A stretch of 64,000 bases of DNA, taken from Litsea cubeba (lineage: Eukaryota > Streptophyta > Magnoliopsida > Laurales > Lauraceae). A program made the position numbers and the translations under genes. Within the stretch, counting starts at the first letter, position 1; every line of letters starts with the position of its first letter. Positions 46,664-57,670 of the stretch are shown here, one piece after another. Below the pieces are notes generated by a model. It was not told the DNA's origin, ran no database searches, and worked only from the letters and a program-made list of their open reading frames with translations. Location: assembly GCA_012931725.1 (NCBI GenBank), contig CM022949.1, positions 59,271,707 to 59,335,706 of the forward strand, written 5' to 3'.

Positions 46664-47530
46664 TGACCATAGTAGATTCACATGGGTTTATTTGTTACGC
46701 TCCAAATCGGAAGTTTTCGATGCATTTAAAAATTATTTGGCTTATGTCGAAAATCAATTTTCTACTTGCATCAAAATCTTACGATCGGATTCAGGGGGGA
46801 ATATGTGTCCCATCAATTTCAAAATTTGTTACAACAAAAAGGGATAATATCTCAGCGATCTTGTCCTTATACCCCTCAACAAAATGGAATTGCAGAAAGA
46901 AAGAACAGACATCTTCTTGACACTGTTTGTTCTCTTCTTCTTGAATCCTCAGTTCCAGCCCGTTTTTGGTCTGAAGCTCTATCCACCGCTGTTCATTTGA
47001 TCAATCGTCTTCCATCCCCAAAATTAAATAATGAGTCGCCCTATTTTCGTTTATACAACACTCAACCTACATATACAAATCTTCATACTTTTGGTTGTGT
47101 GTGTTTTGTTCATCTTCCTCTTTCTGAACGCACTAAATTAACCGCTCAGTCTGCCAAATGCGCTTTTCTTGGTTATGCTTCAAATCAAAAGGGGTTTCTT
47201 TGTTATGATCCGGATATCAAACGTATTCGAATATCTAGCAATGTGGTTTTCTTTGAAATGCAATATTTCTTTCAGCATTACAGTGATTTTGCGCCTTCTT
47301 TTTCTTTTTTACCTGATTTTTCTCCCGATACCTCTCCATCACCTCTTTTTTAGGTTTAAACCGAATGTTGTCTATGAGCGACGGCATAAAATTGATGTTC
47401 CCACACCGCCACCCCTCCAGATCAACCACCAGCACTTGATCCAGATCCTCCTCAAGATTATGTTCCTCCACTTCGGAGATCCACTCGTCTTCGCCAGGCA
47501 CCAGCTCGTTATAGTTTTTCCCATACCTCT
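46660..47530 (+). pseudogene. Copia D integrase, frameshifted
   Basis: The core reads FIDDHSRFTWVYLL (first D), then ILRSDSGG (second D) in the original frame; a frame change near 46795 is followed by the catalytic E motif YTPQQNGIAERKNRH at about 46868-46912. The C-terminal part, ERTKLTAQSAKCAFLGY and RIRISSNVVFFE, ends at the stop at 47353. The linker to RT (47353-47530) is in another frame. Confidence 0.9.
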
Positions 47531-49120
47531 TTGCTTGCTACATTGTCATCTATCACCATACCTAATTCTTATTCTCAGGCAGTGAAGCAGGAATGTTGGC
47601 AAAAGGCTATGCAAGTAGAAATGGATGCACTTCATGAGAATCATACTTGGGATGTCGTATCTTGTCCTCCATCCGCTAAACCTATTGGGTGCAAATGGGT
47701 CTACTCCGTGAAGCTAAAATCTGATGGATCACTGGATCGATATAAGGCACGACTTGTGGCTCTTGGGAATAGACAAGAATATGGTGTTGACTATGATGAG
47801 ACATTTGCTCTGGTAGCAAAAATGACTACTGTTCGTACTATTCTTGCCATAGCAGCTTCTCGGTCATGGCCTCTTTATCAGTTTGACGTTAAGAATGCTT
47901 TTTTGCATGGTGATCTTAAAGAAGAGGTATACATGCGCCTTCCACAAGGGTTCTCTGGTGCCAACCCTTGTAACGTTGCTCATTTACGGCGATCTCTTTA
48001 TGGTCTAAAGCAAGCCCCTCGGGCTTGGTTTGAGAAATTTCGGGAAGCAATCATCCAACTTAATTTTCGTCAAAGTCCATATGATCCTTCACTATTTCTT
48101 CATAATACATCCGGCGGGATAACTGTGTTACTCGTCTATGTAGATGATATCATCATTTCAGGTACTGATGCCGCTATGATTCAACATCTTCAAGCTTCCC
48201 TTCATGAGTCTTTTCATATGAAAGACTTAGGGCCACTGACATATTTTTTGGGTCTTGAAGTTCACCAATATTTTTTGGGTCTTGAAGTTCACCAATTAGA
48301 AAAAGGACTAATACTTGATCAACACAAATATGCCAGTGATCTCATTGACATGGCTGGTCTTCAGAACTCCACCCCAGTTGACACACCTCTAGAAGTGAAT
48401 GTCAAATTGAGTCAAGATACGGGGGATCCTCTCCCTGATCCAACGCTGTATCGTCGGTTGGTTGGCAGTTTGGTTTACTTAACCATTACTCGCCCCGACA
48501 TTTCCTATGCAGTCAATTTAGTCAGTCAGTTCATGACACATCCCCGGCATCTTCATCTATCTGCTGTTTGGCGTATTATACGCCACATTATCGGCACTTC
48601 TACCCGTGGCTTATTTTTTCCTGCTGGCACCTCACTTTCTCTCACAGCATACTCTGATGCTGATTGGGCTGGATGCTCAGATACTCGACGGTCTATCACA
48701 GGATGGTGCATGTATCTTGGGGATTCCTTAACTTCATGGAAATGTAAAAATCAAGATAAAGTTTCCAAGTCATCCACTGAAGCCGAATATCGAGCTATGT
48801 CCAATGCTTGCTCAGAAATAGTTTGGCTCCGTGGCTTGCTTTCCGATCTTGGGTTTACTCAGAGTCAACTAACACCACTTTATGCTGATAATACAAGTGC
48901 GATCCGAATTACTGAAAATCCAGTATTCCATGAGCGCACAAAGCACATTGAGGTGGACTGCCATTTTATTCGTGATGAATATGTGCGAGACACGATCAGT
49001 CTTCCTCACATCTCCACCAGTCTCCAAACTGTAGATATATTTACCAAAGGCCTACCGAGACCACGGCATCAGTTCTTGGTTAACAAATTGATGCTTATTG
49101 ACTCTCCAGCATCAATTTGA
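47531..49120 (+). CDS. Copia D reverse transcriptase and RNase H frame, with a 9-residue duplication
   Basis: A 529-codon frame has the full RT: KWVYSVKLKSDGSLDRYKAR, QFDVKNAFLHGDL, LYGLKQAPRAWF, YVDD at about 48140 and MKDLGPLTYFLGLEVHQ. A perfect 27-bp tandem duplication repeats YFLGLEVHQ (about 48243-48296), just before the RT connection to RNase H. RNase H follows with DADWAGC, STEAEYRAMS, ERTKHIEVD, DIFTKGLP. The frame is open but gag and integrase upstream are frameshifted, so it would not be made as part of a normal polyprotein. Confidence 0.9.
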   Translation: MLATLSSITIPNSYSQAVKQECWQKAMQVEMDALHENHTWDVVSCPPSAKPIGCKWVYSVKLKSDGSLDRYKARLVALGNRQEYGVDYDETFALVAKMTTVRTILAIAASRSWPLYQFDVKNAFLHGDLKEEVYMRLPQGFSGANPCNVAHLRRSLYGLKQAPRAWFEKFREAIIQLNFRQSPYDPSLFLHNTSGGITVLLVYVDDIIISGTDAAMIQHLQASLHESFHMKDLGPLTYFLGLEVHQYFLGLEVHQLEKGLILDQHKYASDLIDMAGLQNSTPVDTPLEVNVKLSQDTGDPLPDPTLYRRLVGSLVYLTITRPDISYAVNLVSQFMTHPRHLHLSAVWRIIRHIIGTSTRGLFFPAGTSLSLTAYSDADWAGCSDTRRSITGWCMYLGDSLTSWKCKNQDKVSKSSTEAEYRAMSNACSEIVWLRGLLSDLGFTQSQLTPLYADNTSAIRITENPVFHERTKHIEVDCHFIRDEYVRDTISLPHISTSLQTVDIFTKGLPRPRHQFLVNKLMLIDSPASI

Positions 49121-49145
49121 GGGGGGGGGGGGGGGGGGGGGGGGG
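49121..49145 (+). repeat. G25 expanded polypurine tract of copia D
   Basis: Twenty-five G after catcaatttga, ending two bases before the 3' LTR at 49148. The normal form in copia E is gagggggag. Confidence 0.88.
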
Positions 49146-49147
49146 TG

Positions 49148-49403
49148 TGTTAATGCACAATCAAGGCCCAAGTTCATGACCCACTTGTATAGAAAAGCCC
49201 AACCCAATTATGTACATAAGACTAAGTCAAAACCGTGTACAGATGTTAGTTGCTACTTTGAAGAGATTCTTTTATTGTATTTTACAAGATTGTAGCCCAA
49301 GATTGGGCATTCTCTATCTATATAATGAGATGGTCGATCCTCAAAGGAGGGAACCAAATTTCATCATTCCTTTTGTATTCTCTTCTATCTTAAGAGATTG
49401 TCA
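49148..49403 (+). repeat. 3' LTR of copia D, 256 bp
   Basis: TGTTAATGC...AGATTGTCA, followed by the target duplication aatgc (49404-49408). Confidence 0.93.
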
Positions 49404-49539
49404 AATGCTATGATCTTATTTTAATGGTAACATCTCATACCTATAGGAGGTTAGTTATGTGGTTGCCTTTACACAATTGGATACCAATAATAACACAGAG
49501 TGGGGCATGATAAATCCAAAATTTGTGTAAGGGGATGAT

Positions 49540-49688
49540 CTCAAGCTACCTCAAACTAGGAGTTAAGAATAGCAATACTTCTGTTCAAGCATCTAAATTA
49601 AATGTCTCCTCTTCTGCATTGGAACATGCTTTAATTGTGTCAACCCCCACTGGAGATCAAATGAACACTAAGACCATATATTATGATT
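49540..49688 (+). pseudogene. Ty3/gypsy protease fragment, left of NA1
   Basis: One frame reads ALEHALIVSTPTGDQMNTKT then IYYD, part of a chromovirus-type protease (the usual wording is VSTPLGD...). It is cut in mid-domain by NA1 at 49689 and resumes at 53411 with CMLEVGGSKMPFNLILLHID. 49409-49540 has no recognised content. Confidence 0.72.
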
Positions 49689-50069
49689 TGATGCAAGCCA
49701 GACAATAGGTTGGCCAAACCATTGGGCCTAGTCCGTAGGCCCGAGGGGACATTCCTTTATTTAGGAGTATTATTTAGTAGTATGGTTTGTTTAGGATTAA
49801 TATTAGTATGTTGCTTATTTTAGGCATTAGTCAGATATTAGGAAATATTGTTGCTTAGGAATCAAGCCAACTCCTCTATATAAGGATGTGAGGCCTCATT
49901 GTATTTAGGATGCTTATTATCAATTAATCTTTTCAGTTATGAGAGTTTTCTCTTCAATTATGGTGTTTTCTCCTCTTGTGAGGGTGCCTTAGTGGCTGAG
50001 TCCATCATTGGATTCGATCAATCCTTGGGGAGATTGATCCATCTTCGATCGCAGATCCCAGTTGCGCCA
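49689..50069 (+). repeat. 5' LTR of NA1, 381 bp
   Basis: It starts TGATGCAAGCCAGACAATAGG, has a TATA box tatataag at 49877-49884 and ends gttgcgcca next to the primer site. It differs from the 3' copy at many positions. Confidence 0.88.
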
Positions 50070-50085
50070 ATTTGGTATCAGAGCC

Positions 50086-50359
50086 AAAGAGCGATCACCG
50101 GAGGACTCTGTCCTTCCCGAAATTCCCCTCCCATCTCTCCATCCACTCCCGTTAATCACCTTCTGCTGCACCCCAGTCCACGACATAACACCATCTCTGT
50201 CAATTCCCATCACATACAAAAACCACCCCATTGTCCGAATCCATTGTCCTACAAAAATCTCTGCACCGAGACCCCCATCGATAACCCCTGCTCCCCATCC
50301 CAACCATTCCCAACTCACCCAAACCCAAAACCTCGCCCAACAAACCCATCCCAGATTAG

Positions 50360-50405
<46 letters not shown>

Positions 50406-51500
50406 ACTTCCTACACTGGAACCTTCTCGGTCCGTCCCACTGAACACCCAAAACCCCAAAATCCCCTAACCGTCTTTCATCTCCCAGCACCACTGACTCA
50501 ACAGCTTCATCAAACCCAAATTAGCCAGCCCATACCCCAGCCTCATTGAAACCCTACCCAGAAAAAAAAATAAAAAAAATAGCAGAAGTAGCCCAAGAGA
50601 GAAGAAAAGAAAGAAAGAAGCGGAAGAGAGCCAGAGGAGCAAAAAGAAGAAAAAAAAAAGAGAAGAAAAGGAACAGCAGAGAAATAGGAAAAAAAAAAAA
50701 AACAGAGAGCAGAAGAAGAGAGAGAAAGCAGTAGATCAAAAAAAAAAAAAAAAAAACCAGAGGACATAAGAAGAGAGAATCCATCAGAGAAAAAAAAAAA
50801 GTAGTAGTAGAGATGAAGAGAAGGCAGAGATAGAGAAGAGCATAACTGGCACCGTTGAGAACTCCAGCAGCATCAGCGAGTAGCCAGCAGCCAGCGACCA
50901 GCGTCCCGCCGGCATCCACGCTTCACTGCCATCGCCCCTGCTTCGTCACCATCGCTGGACTATCTCCATTGCCCAGTTCAGCCCACAACCTAACACTGCT
51001 CTTCCTCTCGAGTTGAAGGTAAGAAGCAAACTGTTTTCTGCCTTTTATTTTCTCTTTAGTCTCTACACAAGACCCAAAGCAAAACCAAGAATCAGGCTCT
51101 TCTCTTCACACGTGGTATTCCCAGGCACTACCCAACCCAGCTTTTGAGTTGGGCCTGAGTTTAGGTCTGACCTGAGCTTCAACCTGAATCCAGCCCACTT
51201 GCAGAACACTCAACCAGGCCTTCCAGTTTGGGTCTGACTTTTTGGCAGTTTGGGCCTGATCTTATTAGCCCGAACCCGGATCCAGCCCTTTAGCAGCAGA
51301 AAAAAAAAGTGCAGGGCTGAGTCTGGTGGGCCCAATTCCAATCCAACTGATTCAGTGTGGCATTAGCCCAGCCTATCGAGCAGCAATATTTGAATCATCC
51401 AGATTTCAAAAAGTGACCCGCTTGTACCTTGAATCTCCAAAACCAGGTTAGTCCATTCAAAGAAATGTCTTATCTCTTCGTGTTTCCTCTTGATTCAAGT
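50086..51500 (+). other. Leader of NA1: C-rich, poly(A) and purine-rich tracts
   Basis: A run of C-rich sequence (50100-50340) is followed by A45 (50360-50404), then a purine-only-like belt at about 50560-50830 (gaagaaaagaaagaaagaagcgg...). No protein family fits any frame; long frames here come from compositional bias. Confidence 0.6.
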
Positions 51501-51539
51501 CAATATGAAAGTTTTTGGGAGCTCAATTAAAATTCGAAG

Positions 51540-52010
51540 AATTTGGTATAAATTTACATATGGAGATTGGTATTTTGAAAATGAGTTCTACTTTGAGTAA
51601 TTCCTTAATTTGAAGCAAGAAGACTTGACGGTTGGTATACCCGCCAATTTCGAGAGTTATGTGATATGCGAATTGGAGGCAGATGAAATACATGATTTAG
51701 ACCAACCGCCAACTTCGAGAGTTATGTGATATGCGAATTGGAGGCAGATGAAATACATGATTTAGATCGTTATGTCCAAGGCTTGCAACTAGACATCTTA
51801 AAAAATATGAATTATTGCAAGACCAGTCAAGAGGCATACTTCGAAGCCCTCCGTGTTGAGCGCATGCTTAGATGGTCTCGCATGCAACAATGTCGAGACT
51901 TTTTGCAAGAGAAGAAAATGCCACTATTGTCATTCGTAGACTCCTCAATACAAGTGAAAAGGAAGAAGGAGAATGGAGACAGACTCAGAAATTTCACACA
52001 AGAATAAGAG
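51540..52010 (+). pseudogene. NA1 gag-like region with a 60-bp tandem duplication
   Basis: The frame at 51726-52007 reads CELEADEIHDLDRYVQGLQL then ILKNMNYCKTSQEAYFEALR and VERMLRW, the pattern of plant gypsy gag (Retrotrans_gag). Just before, a block of about 60 bp (cgagagttatgtgatatgcg..., 51650-51707) is repeated at 51711-51768. A matching region exists in NA2 at 56740-57010 (CELEQNELLDLNRFIRGL). Confidence 0.7.
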
Positions 52011-52019
52011 TCTTAGAAA

Positions 52020-52330
52020 GGTCAGTTAATGTGATTATTGACAATGGTAGTGCAATAAATTTTGTCGCACGAGACGTTATTGACAAACTTAATTTGTCAA
52101 CTGAGAAGCTTCCTAAGCCCTACCAAGTCACATGGTCTAATGGTCATGTCGTCCTTGTGACTGTTAGATGTTTGGTATCGTTCAAGATTGGCAATTATGA
52201 GAACGAAGTTTGGTGTGATGTGATCCATACGAATATTGCTCATTATTTTTGGACGTCCAAGGATTTTTAATCGAAAAGTGCACAATGATAGAGATGAGAA
52301 CACGTATACTTTTTTGTGGAATGGAAAAAG
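52020..52330 (+). pseudogene. NA1 retroviral-type aspartic protease, frameshifted
   Basis: VNVIIDNGSAINFVARDVID contains the active-site pattern (D-N-G-S in place of the usual D-S/T-G). It continues with LSTEKLPKPYQVTW, VSFKIGNYENEVWCDV and, after a frame change at about 52245, NRKVHNDRDENTYTFLWNGK, in the order found in plant gypsy protease regions. Confidence 0.75.
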
Positions 52331-52539
52331 GATTAGACTCATTTCACTAAATTCACCAGCCCCGTCTTCGTCTACATCATCACCTTCCACACAAAAGTCA
52401 CAGAAGGAGCAAACATTTGAGACATCATGGACGACATCAAAGAGCAAGTTCAGGGCAAAGATGATTTCTCGAGTACAAACAACAATGATCAAAGTAATGT
52501 CAATCAAGAGTCGTAAAAGGTTACGAAGAGCAAAGGCAA

Positions 52540-53020
52540 GCGTACATTGAAGACTCTGATCAAATTAACAAGAAGATTGAACATCCGGTGGATCCAATTG
52601 TCATGTCACTTCCAGAAAATCCAATTGCATCATCAGAAATCAAGTCAATTATTACAGTAGTTTCACAAGAAGATCAAGTTGTTGAAGTCCCTCGTATTGA
52701 CTTTATCTTCAGGGATCGCCTATGGAAGCTTGATGATTGCACTCACATAATTCTACGGTTACAATCTCTCATGAGAAAAGCGCACATCCGAGCTCAATGT
52801 AGATATCGGAAAAAAGTGACAGTTTTGATCTACTTTTAGACGGAAGAACAAATTGCATCAAACTTCCAAGTCATGTCAAGAGAATGAAGTTTATGAGAAA
52901 AATAAGAAGTTTGTGCGATTGATTTTCGACCCAGGCAGACATTTTCAGAACTTATGGTCAAATTCTCTCCATTTTTGTCAAGCTGTCAACTCGCCAGAGT
53001 CGAGTTTTTTCAAGCGGTGG
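52540..53020 (+). other. NA1 C-terminal conserved domain of unknown function
   Basis: Frames at 52588-52839 and 52853-53020 give VVEVPRIDFIFRDRLWKLDD then a basic segment, and after a frame change KFVRLIFDPGRHFQN. NA2 has the same pieces in the same order: IVKIPYIDFIFRNRLLISED and KFVRLVFDPGSHLRN (57264-57671). Conservation between two diverged elements argues that it is a real protein segment. No family was recognised. Confidence 0.65.
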
Positions 53021-53025
53021 AGAAT

Positions 53026-53405
53026 TGATGCAGACTAGACAATAGGTCGGCCAACCCATTGGGCCCAGAATATAGGCCCGGGGGGACATTCTTTTATTTA
53101 GGAGTAATATTTAGTAGTTTGGTTTGTTTAGGATTAATATTAGTATGTTTCTTTTTTTAGGCCTTAGTCAGATATCAGGAAATATTGTTGCTTAGGGATC
53201 AAGCCAACTCCTCTATATAAGGATGTGAGGCCTCATTGTATTTAGGATGCTTATTATCAATTAATCTTTTCAGTTATGAGAGTTTTCTCTTCAATTATGG
53301 TGTTTAACCTCTTGTGAGGGTGCCCTTGTGGATGAATCCATCATGGGATTCGATCAATCCTTTGGGAGATTGATCCATCTTCGATCGCAGATCTCGGCTT
53401 TTCCA
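53026..53405 (+). repeat. 3' LTR of NA1, 380 bp
   Basis: Starts TGATGCAGACTAGACAATAGG and ends cggcttttcca, followed by tgatt. Confidence 0.88.
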
Positions 53406-53410
53406 TGATT

Positions 53411-54345
53411 GCATGCTAGAAGTTGGAGGGTCTAAGATGCCATTCAATTTGATTTTATTACACATAGATGATTTTATTGTTATATTGGGAATGGACCGGT
53501 GTCTTATATTGCTTCAATAAAATGGTTTGATTAACTTAGATGGGTTTATTGGTTTTTGTGCTCTGTGGAAAAGAAAGTTGGTTAAATCGGGGATTATATT
53601 ACCTATTAAGGCGGGTGAATTGTCGAGGAATGGGTGTGATGATTTTATAGCTTTCATCTTGGAAGAGAAGCAAAAACTTGTATTAGAGGGAAATCCCAGG
53701 TGTTAGAGAATTTCCAGATGTCTTTCAACATGACTTGCCAGGGGTTACCACCTGTTTGGGAAATTGATTTTTCTTTTGAGTTGGTACCAGGAACCGTGCC
53801 CATCTCTAAAGCACCCTATAAGATGGCGCCTGTAGAGTTGAAAGAGCTCAAAGAGCAGTTGCAAGAGTTATTGGATAAAGGGTTCATTGGACCCAGGTTT
53901 CCCTGTGGGGCGCACCATTACTGATTCTTAAGATGAAGGATTGGCCAATGTGGATGCGTATTGGTTTTTGCCAACTTAAACCAAGTTACTATCAAGTATA
54001 AATTTCCATTACCACAAATGAGTTGTTCGATCAGTTGCAAGGGGCGAAGTACTTTTAGAAGATTAACTTTAGGTCTGGTTATTACCAGCTGTGGTTTAGA
54101 GAGGAATATATGCCTAAAACAGCTTTCTGGACTTATATACAGCCACTATGAGTTCCTTGTGATGCTGTTCGTGTTGATGAATGTACCGACAACCTTCGTG
54201 TTGCTGATGAATCAGATCTTCAAGCCTCATCTATCAGTTTGTGGTAATTTTTGTTGACGATATATTAATCTATTTCAAGAATAAAGCAGAACATTGGGAG
54301 CACCTGTGTGCATCATTGCAACTACTAAGGGATTACCAATCTTTA
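53411..54345 (+). pseudogene. Ty3/gypsy (chromovirus-like) protease end and reverse transcriptase
   Basis: It continues the protease broken at 49688. The RT follows: FPDVFQ, ELVPGTVPISKAPYKMAPVE, LKEQLQELLDKGFI, GAPLLILKMKD, then NQVTIKYKFPLPQM, SGYYQL, PKTAFWT, and the catalytic box VFVDDILIY-like at about 54245-54275, split between frames. There are many frameshifts and stops. It ends after AEHWEHLCASLQLLRDYQ; RNase H and integrase are missing. Confidence 0.82.
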
Positions 54346-54864
54346 TAGTTGGTGCCATTGAAGAGATTTGGTGTTATCTTAACGTTCATATTTACAATGT
54401 TAGGAAACTATTGAGTAGATGCAAGAGAGCTATCACTTTTAGACTCCATTTAAGATCTCAAACACTGATCAAATACAAGAAGATCAACTAAAGAGAATAC
54501 ATCCCAGACCTGTTTTGCAGCAAATAAACCTATTTTAGAGCAAGTCTGATATATATTTAACTAATCAGTGGTTCACACAACCCGTGTTGCTGGTTTTACA
54601 GTCAAGAACTCACCAAACACATCCAACAACTTGTTCTGCATTGTTCGTCACATACGACAACTGCCAACTTCACATGGGACTGTCAAGAGCATCACGACAG
54701 ACATTGCTCACCTTGATTACACCACCAAAGCCTTACATAGGGCTGTTGATGCAACGAACATACCACCAAGAGGTTCACGATCAACTCACTATAGGGAACA
54801 TCACAGTTGACATACTACAGTGAGGACACGACCCAGCTGAACATATACCTCTGTTTGGATGGGG
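54346..54864. other. No recognised feature
   Basis: About 520 bp between the gypsy RT and NA2. The frames at 54568-54823 match nothing that I know. Confidence 0.5.
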
Positions 54865-54869
54865 TTAAG

Positions 54870-55279
54870 TGATGCAGACCAGATCCATGATTGGCCAATC
54901 CATTGGGCCTAAGCCTATTTAGCCCATAAAGAGAATCTTCAAATTGTGCATGACTTTTCCTATTTTTAGTATTAGCTGAATTTTAGGAATAATTATGAGA
55001 TTAATTAGGAAAGTTTATTTATTTTTTGATTTAGAGTTTATTTTGATAAGATTTGTTTCCAAGAAGAGATTAGGGCATGAATCTATATAAAGGATTGTAA
55101 TCCCTCGTTAAGGGACAAGTTCATTGATTAATAAAAATTTTCCTTGAGTTTTTCTCTTGCTTATTTGTCTGTGGTGTTAGACCAGGACGTTTTGGATCCC
55201 ATGGATCTCTATCCCTAAGCCCTATGGCTTGGAGTTTAGCCCGTTGGCTATCTGTCTTCTTCTTCCCTGTGCTGCATCA
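54870..55279 (+). repeat. 5' LTR of NA2, 410 bp
   Basis: TGATGCAGACCAGATCC...GCTGCATCA, with TATA box tatataaag at 55084-55092. The first bases resemble those of the NA1 LTR. Confidence 0.87.
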
Positions 55280-55293
55280 ATTTGTATTAGAGC

Positions 55294-56700
55294 GAAGATC
55301 CCATCTCGGATCGCAGTTTGGATCGCCGATTCGAGGTACCCGTGATCCCCAATCCACTTCTATTCATCTTCATCTTTCTTCTATTATCACGTCCAAGCCC
55401 CTTGCATCCGCCCATCATAGCATGCACTAATTCAGAAAAGAAAAGGAAAACAAAAAAAAAAAGGACCCAACTGTTCACAAAAACCGTCTTCTTCACATAA
55501 GAAACCGCCATAATTTCCAACCCTGTTGCCAGAAGCCTTAAACCAATTTTCCCCAAAATCCCAAACCACCAAAACCTAATCCAACCCTGAAACCACCAAA
55601 CCTCTTTCCCAGAACCCCAATCCCTTTCACCATCAATCATCATCATCATCTTTCTTCATCATCATCATTTTCAACCACCACCATAAACGACCCTGCATAT
55701 TCGAAAATCCCAACAGAGAAAACCCTAAAACCGTTCTACAAATTCCAGCCCCAATCGATATCCTAAAGCCCCACATCTGAAACCCATCTTCATCTCTGCT
55801 GACAGTCCCTAACCCAGACCACAGAAAAGGGGAAAATCCCACAAATTTCTCACCCCAAAAGTCCCAAATCAGAATCCCAACCACAACCCTTCATTCTCAC
55901 CCAAAACCCTGCCGGCCAAACCTACCCACATCACCGACGCCCTACCCAACTCCATCCTTAGTCGCACCAAACCCACCGCCTCAATCACCCAAACCCAGAT
56001 TAGAGAAAAAGAGAGAGAGAAAAAAAAGAGAGGCGGAACACAGAAGAAGAGAGGATGAACATAGAGAAAAAAAAAAAAAACAGCGTACCTGCTTCGTCGA
56101 CCCCACCGTACCTGCTTCGTCGACCCCACCTCTGCAGCTGCGTCATCTCCAGTAGACAGCAGCCAAGCCGCCACACCGTTAGCATCAACTTCGTCAACCG
56201 AAACCACCACCAGGGCGTCGTCCTCCTCCTGCGCAGACGACTTGTCTTCACTGTTGCAGTTCGCCAGGATCCTGCGCCTCTCCTTCCTCCTTCCTTCAAG
56301 AACAAAAGCAGCAGCGAAAGGGTTCCAAACCCCCTTTTTTTTTTTTCACTTGCATCAAGCCCGGGGAGCCAATGCACGTGTCCCGCTCAAGTGAGACGAC
56401 TAGGTCCCTTCTGAACCTTAGTTCGGGTCGAGCCCGACAGCAGCAAAAAAAAAAAAAACAAAAGTGGGCCCAACCAATAGAGAGTCAAGCCCACTACAAA
56501 ATTTTTTGTTTGATCCATCTCAGCTGTTGATCCTCAAAAGGTGTGACACCTTGGCCATCTGACATCTGATCAACGATTTGCCTCCTTGTGAATATTTCTG
56601 TCAAGAAGATCTACAAAACAAGTCAGTCATTTTTGCAAAGCACTAAATTTTATATTCTTTAATTGAGGCCAATATGCACATAATTGGGTGCTCCAATGAA
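55294..56700 (+). other. Leader of NA2
   Basis: C-rich and A-rich low-complexity sequence, comparable in place and style to the NA1 leader. A duplicated phrase cgtacctgcttcgtcgacccca occurs at about 56085-56107 and 56108-56130. No protein is recognised. Confidence 0.55.
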
Positions 56701-57670
56701 GTTCAAAGAATGTTGTACGGGCATAGATATGGAGATTGGTATTATGAGAATTAGATCTCCTTTGAGCAGCTCCTTAATCTGAACCAAGGAGATTGGACAA
56801 TTGACGAATATTCTGATTGATTTTCAAGGCTACAACAAGTATGTGAATTGGAACAGAATGAGCTCCTTGATTTGAATCGCTTTATCAGAGGTTTGAGATC
56901 AAACATATTGCAAAATATGAATAACTGCGAAGCCATTCATGATGCCTACTAGGAAGCAATTCATGTTGAACGCATGCTTAAACGGTCTTGCTTGCGAAAA
57001 GCTAAAATGGAAGAAGAAAAGTCTCCGCAAACCACAGAAGTCCCTATGGTGGAACCAGTCATGGAGATTATTAAAGCTGAAGTTGAGGAACAATAGCGAG
57101 AAATAAATGATTTCCTAACAAATTCAGATGAAGTGATAGACAAAATTCCTCCACCAAATCCTGCTTTAGGTACATTGGAAGACAAATAAATTGATTCCCT
57201 TTTTATTCACAATGATGATCAAGAAGTGCAAGCATCGAAGGAAGAAAGGCAGACTTTGAAGAATTGAATGTAGTCAACCAGGAGCCTGATCAACCGGTGG
57301 ATTTCATCATATGTTCAATTCCTGAAGAGCCAATTAAATCATTAAAAGAACATGCTATTGTTTCAAAGGTTGAAAATGAAGATCAAATCGTTAAGATTCC
57401 CTACATTGATTTCATCTTCAGAAATCGATTGTTGATATCAGAAGATTGTGAGCAGATGGTACAAATTCAGAAATCGAAGCATCAATTTGTTCGAGCGCAA
57501 GTCCATGCAAAGTCCCACCATCAAAAGAGGCAACATCTAAAATTCTCGTGGAGTAAACACTTAAGTGAAGCTTACACACCATATGAAGATCCACAAGAGA
57601 ATCGAAAGTTTGTGCGTTTGGTCTTCGACCCAGGCAGTCATCTACGGAATTCGAGGACGAGTTCCCTCTA
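56701..57670 (+). pseudogene. NA2 gag-like region and C-terminal domain
   Basis: A gag-like stretch, with stops, reads LNQGDWTIDEY, CELEQNELLDLNRFIRGL, NILQNMNNCEAIHDAY, EAIHVERMLKR. An acidic linker follows (57030-57260), then the 135-codon frame 57264-57671 with QPVDFIICSIPEEPIKS, IVKIPYIDFIFRNRLL and KFVRLVFDPGSH. It stops just before a G17 tract. No protease lies between gag and this domain, unlike NA1. Confidence 0.68.

Larger units (their letters stand above)
41366..49403 (+). mobile_element. Copia D: Ty1/copia element with both LTRs
   Basis: The element is flanked by AATGC at 41361-41365 and 49404-49408. Order: 5' LTR 41366-41621, primer site 41622-41633, copia E inserted at 41724, leader, gag, protease, integrase, RT, RNase H, G25 polypurine tract, 3' LTR 49148-49403. 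The LTRs differ at about 4 of 256 positions by eye. The polyprotein is frameshifted in gag, before integrase and within integrase, so it is not autonomous now. Confidence 0.95.
49689..53405 (+). mobile_element. NA1: non-autonomous gypsy-like LTR element (gag, protease, no RT)
   Basis: The element is flanked by TGATT at 49684-49688 and 53406-53410. LTRs are 49689-50069 and 53026-53405 (TGATGCA...CCA). The primer site is tggtatcagagcc at 50073-50085. The leader is C-rich then A-rich, with A45 at 50360-50404. Coding traces: gag 51540-52010, gypsy aspartic protease 52020-52330 and an unidentified conserved domain 52540-53020. No RT, RNase H or integrase is present. At 3.7 kb with gag it resembles TR-GAG-type elements, but it also carries protease and the extra domain. 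Confidence 0.88.

Noticed and set aside
49989..50919. Long overlapping frames on both strands rich in phenylalanine/lysine/proline
   Set aside because: They are translations of homopolymer and purine-rich leader sequence of NA1; no domain, no start context, and no match to NA2 in frame.
55224..56414. Several 100-125 codon frames on both strands
   Set aside because: They lie in the C-rich/A-rich leader of NA2 and show only compositional bias.
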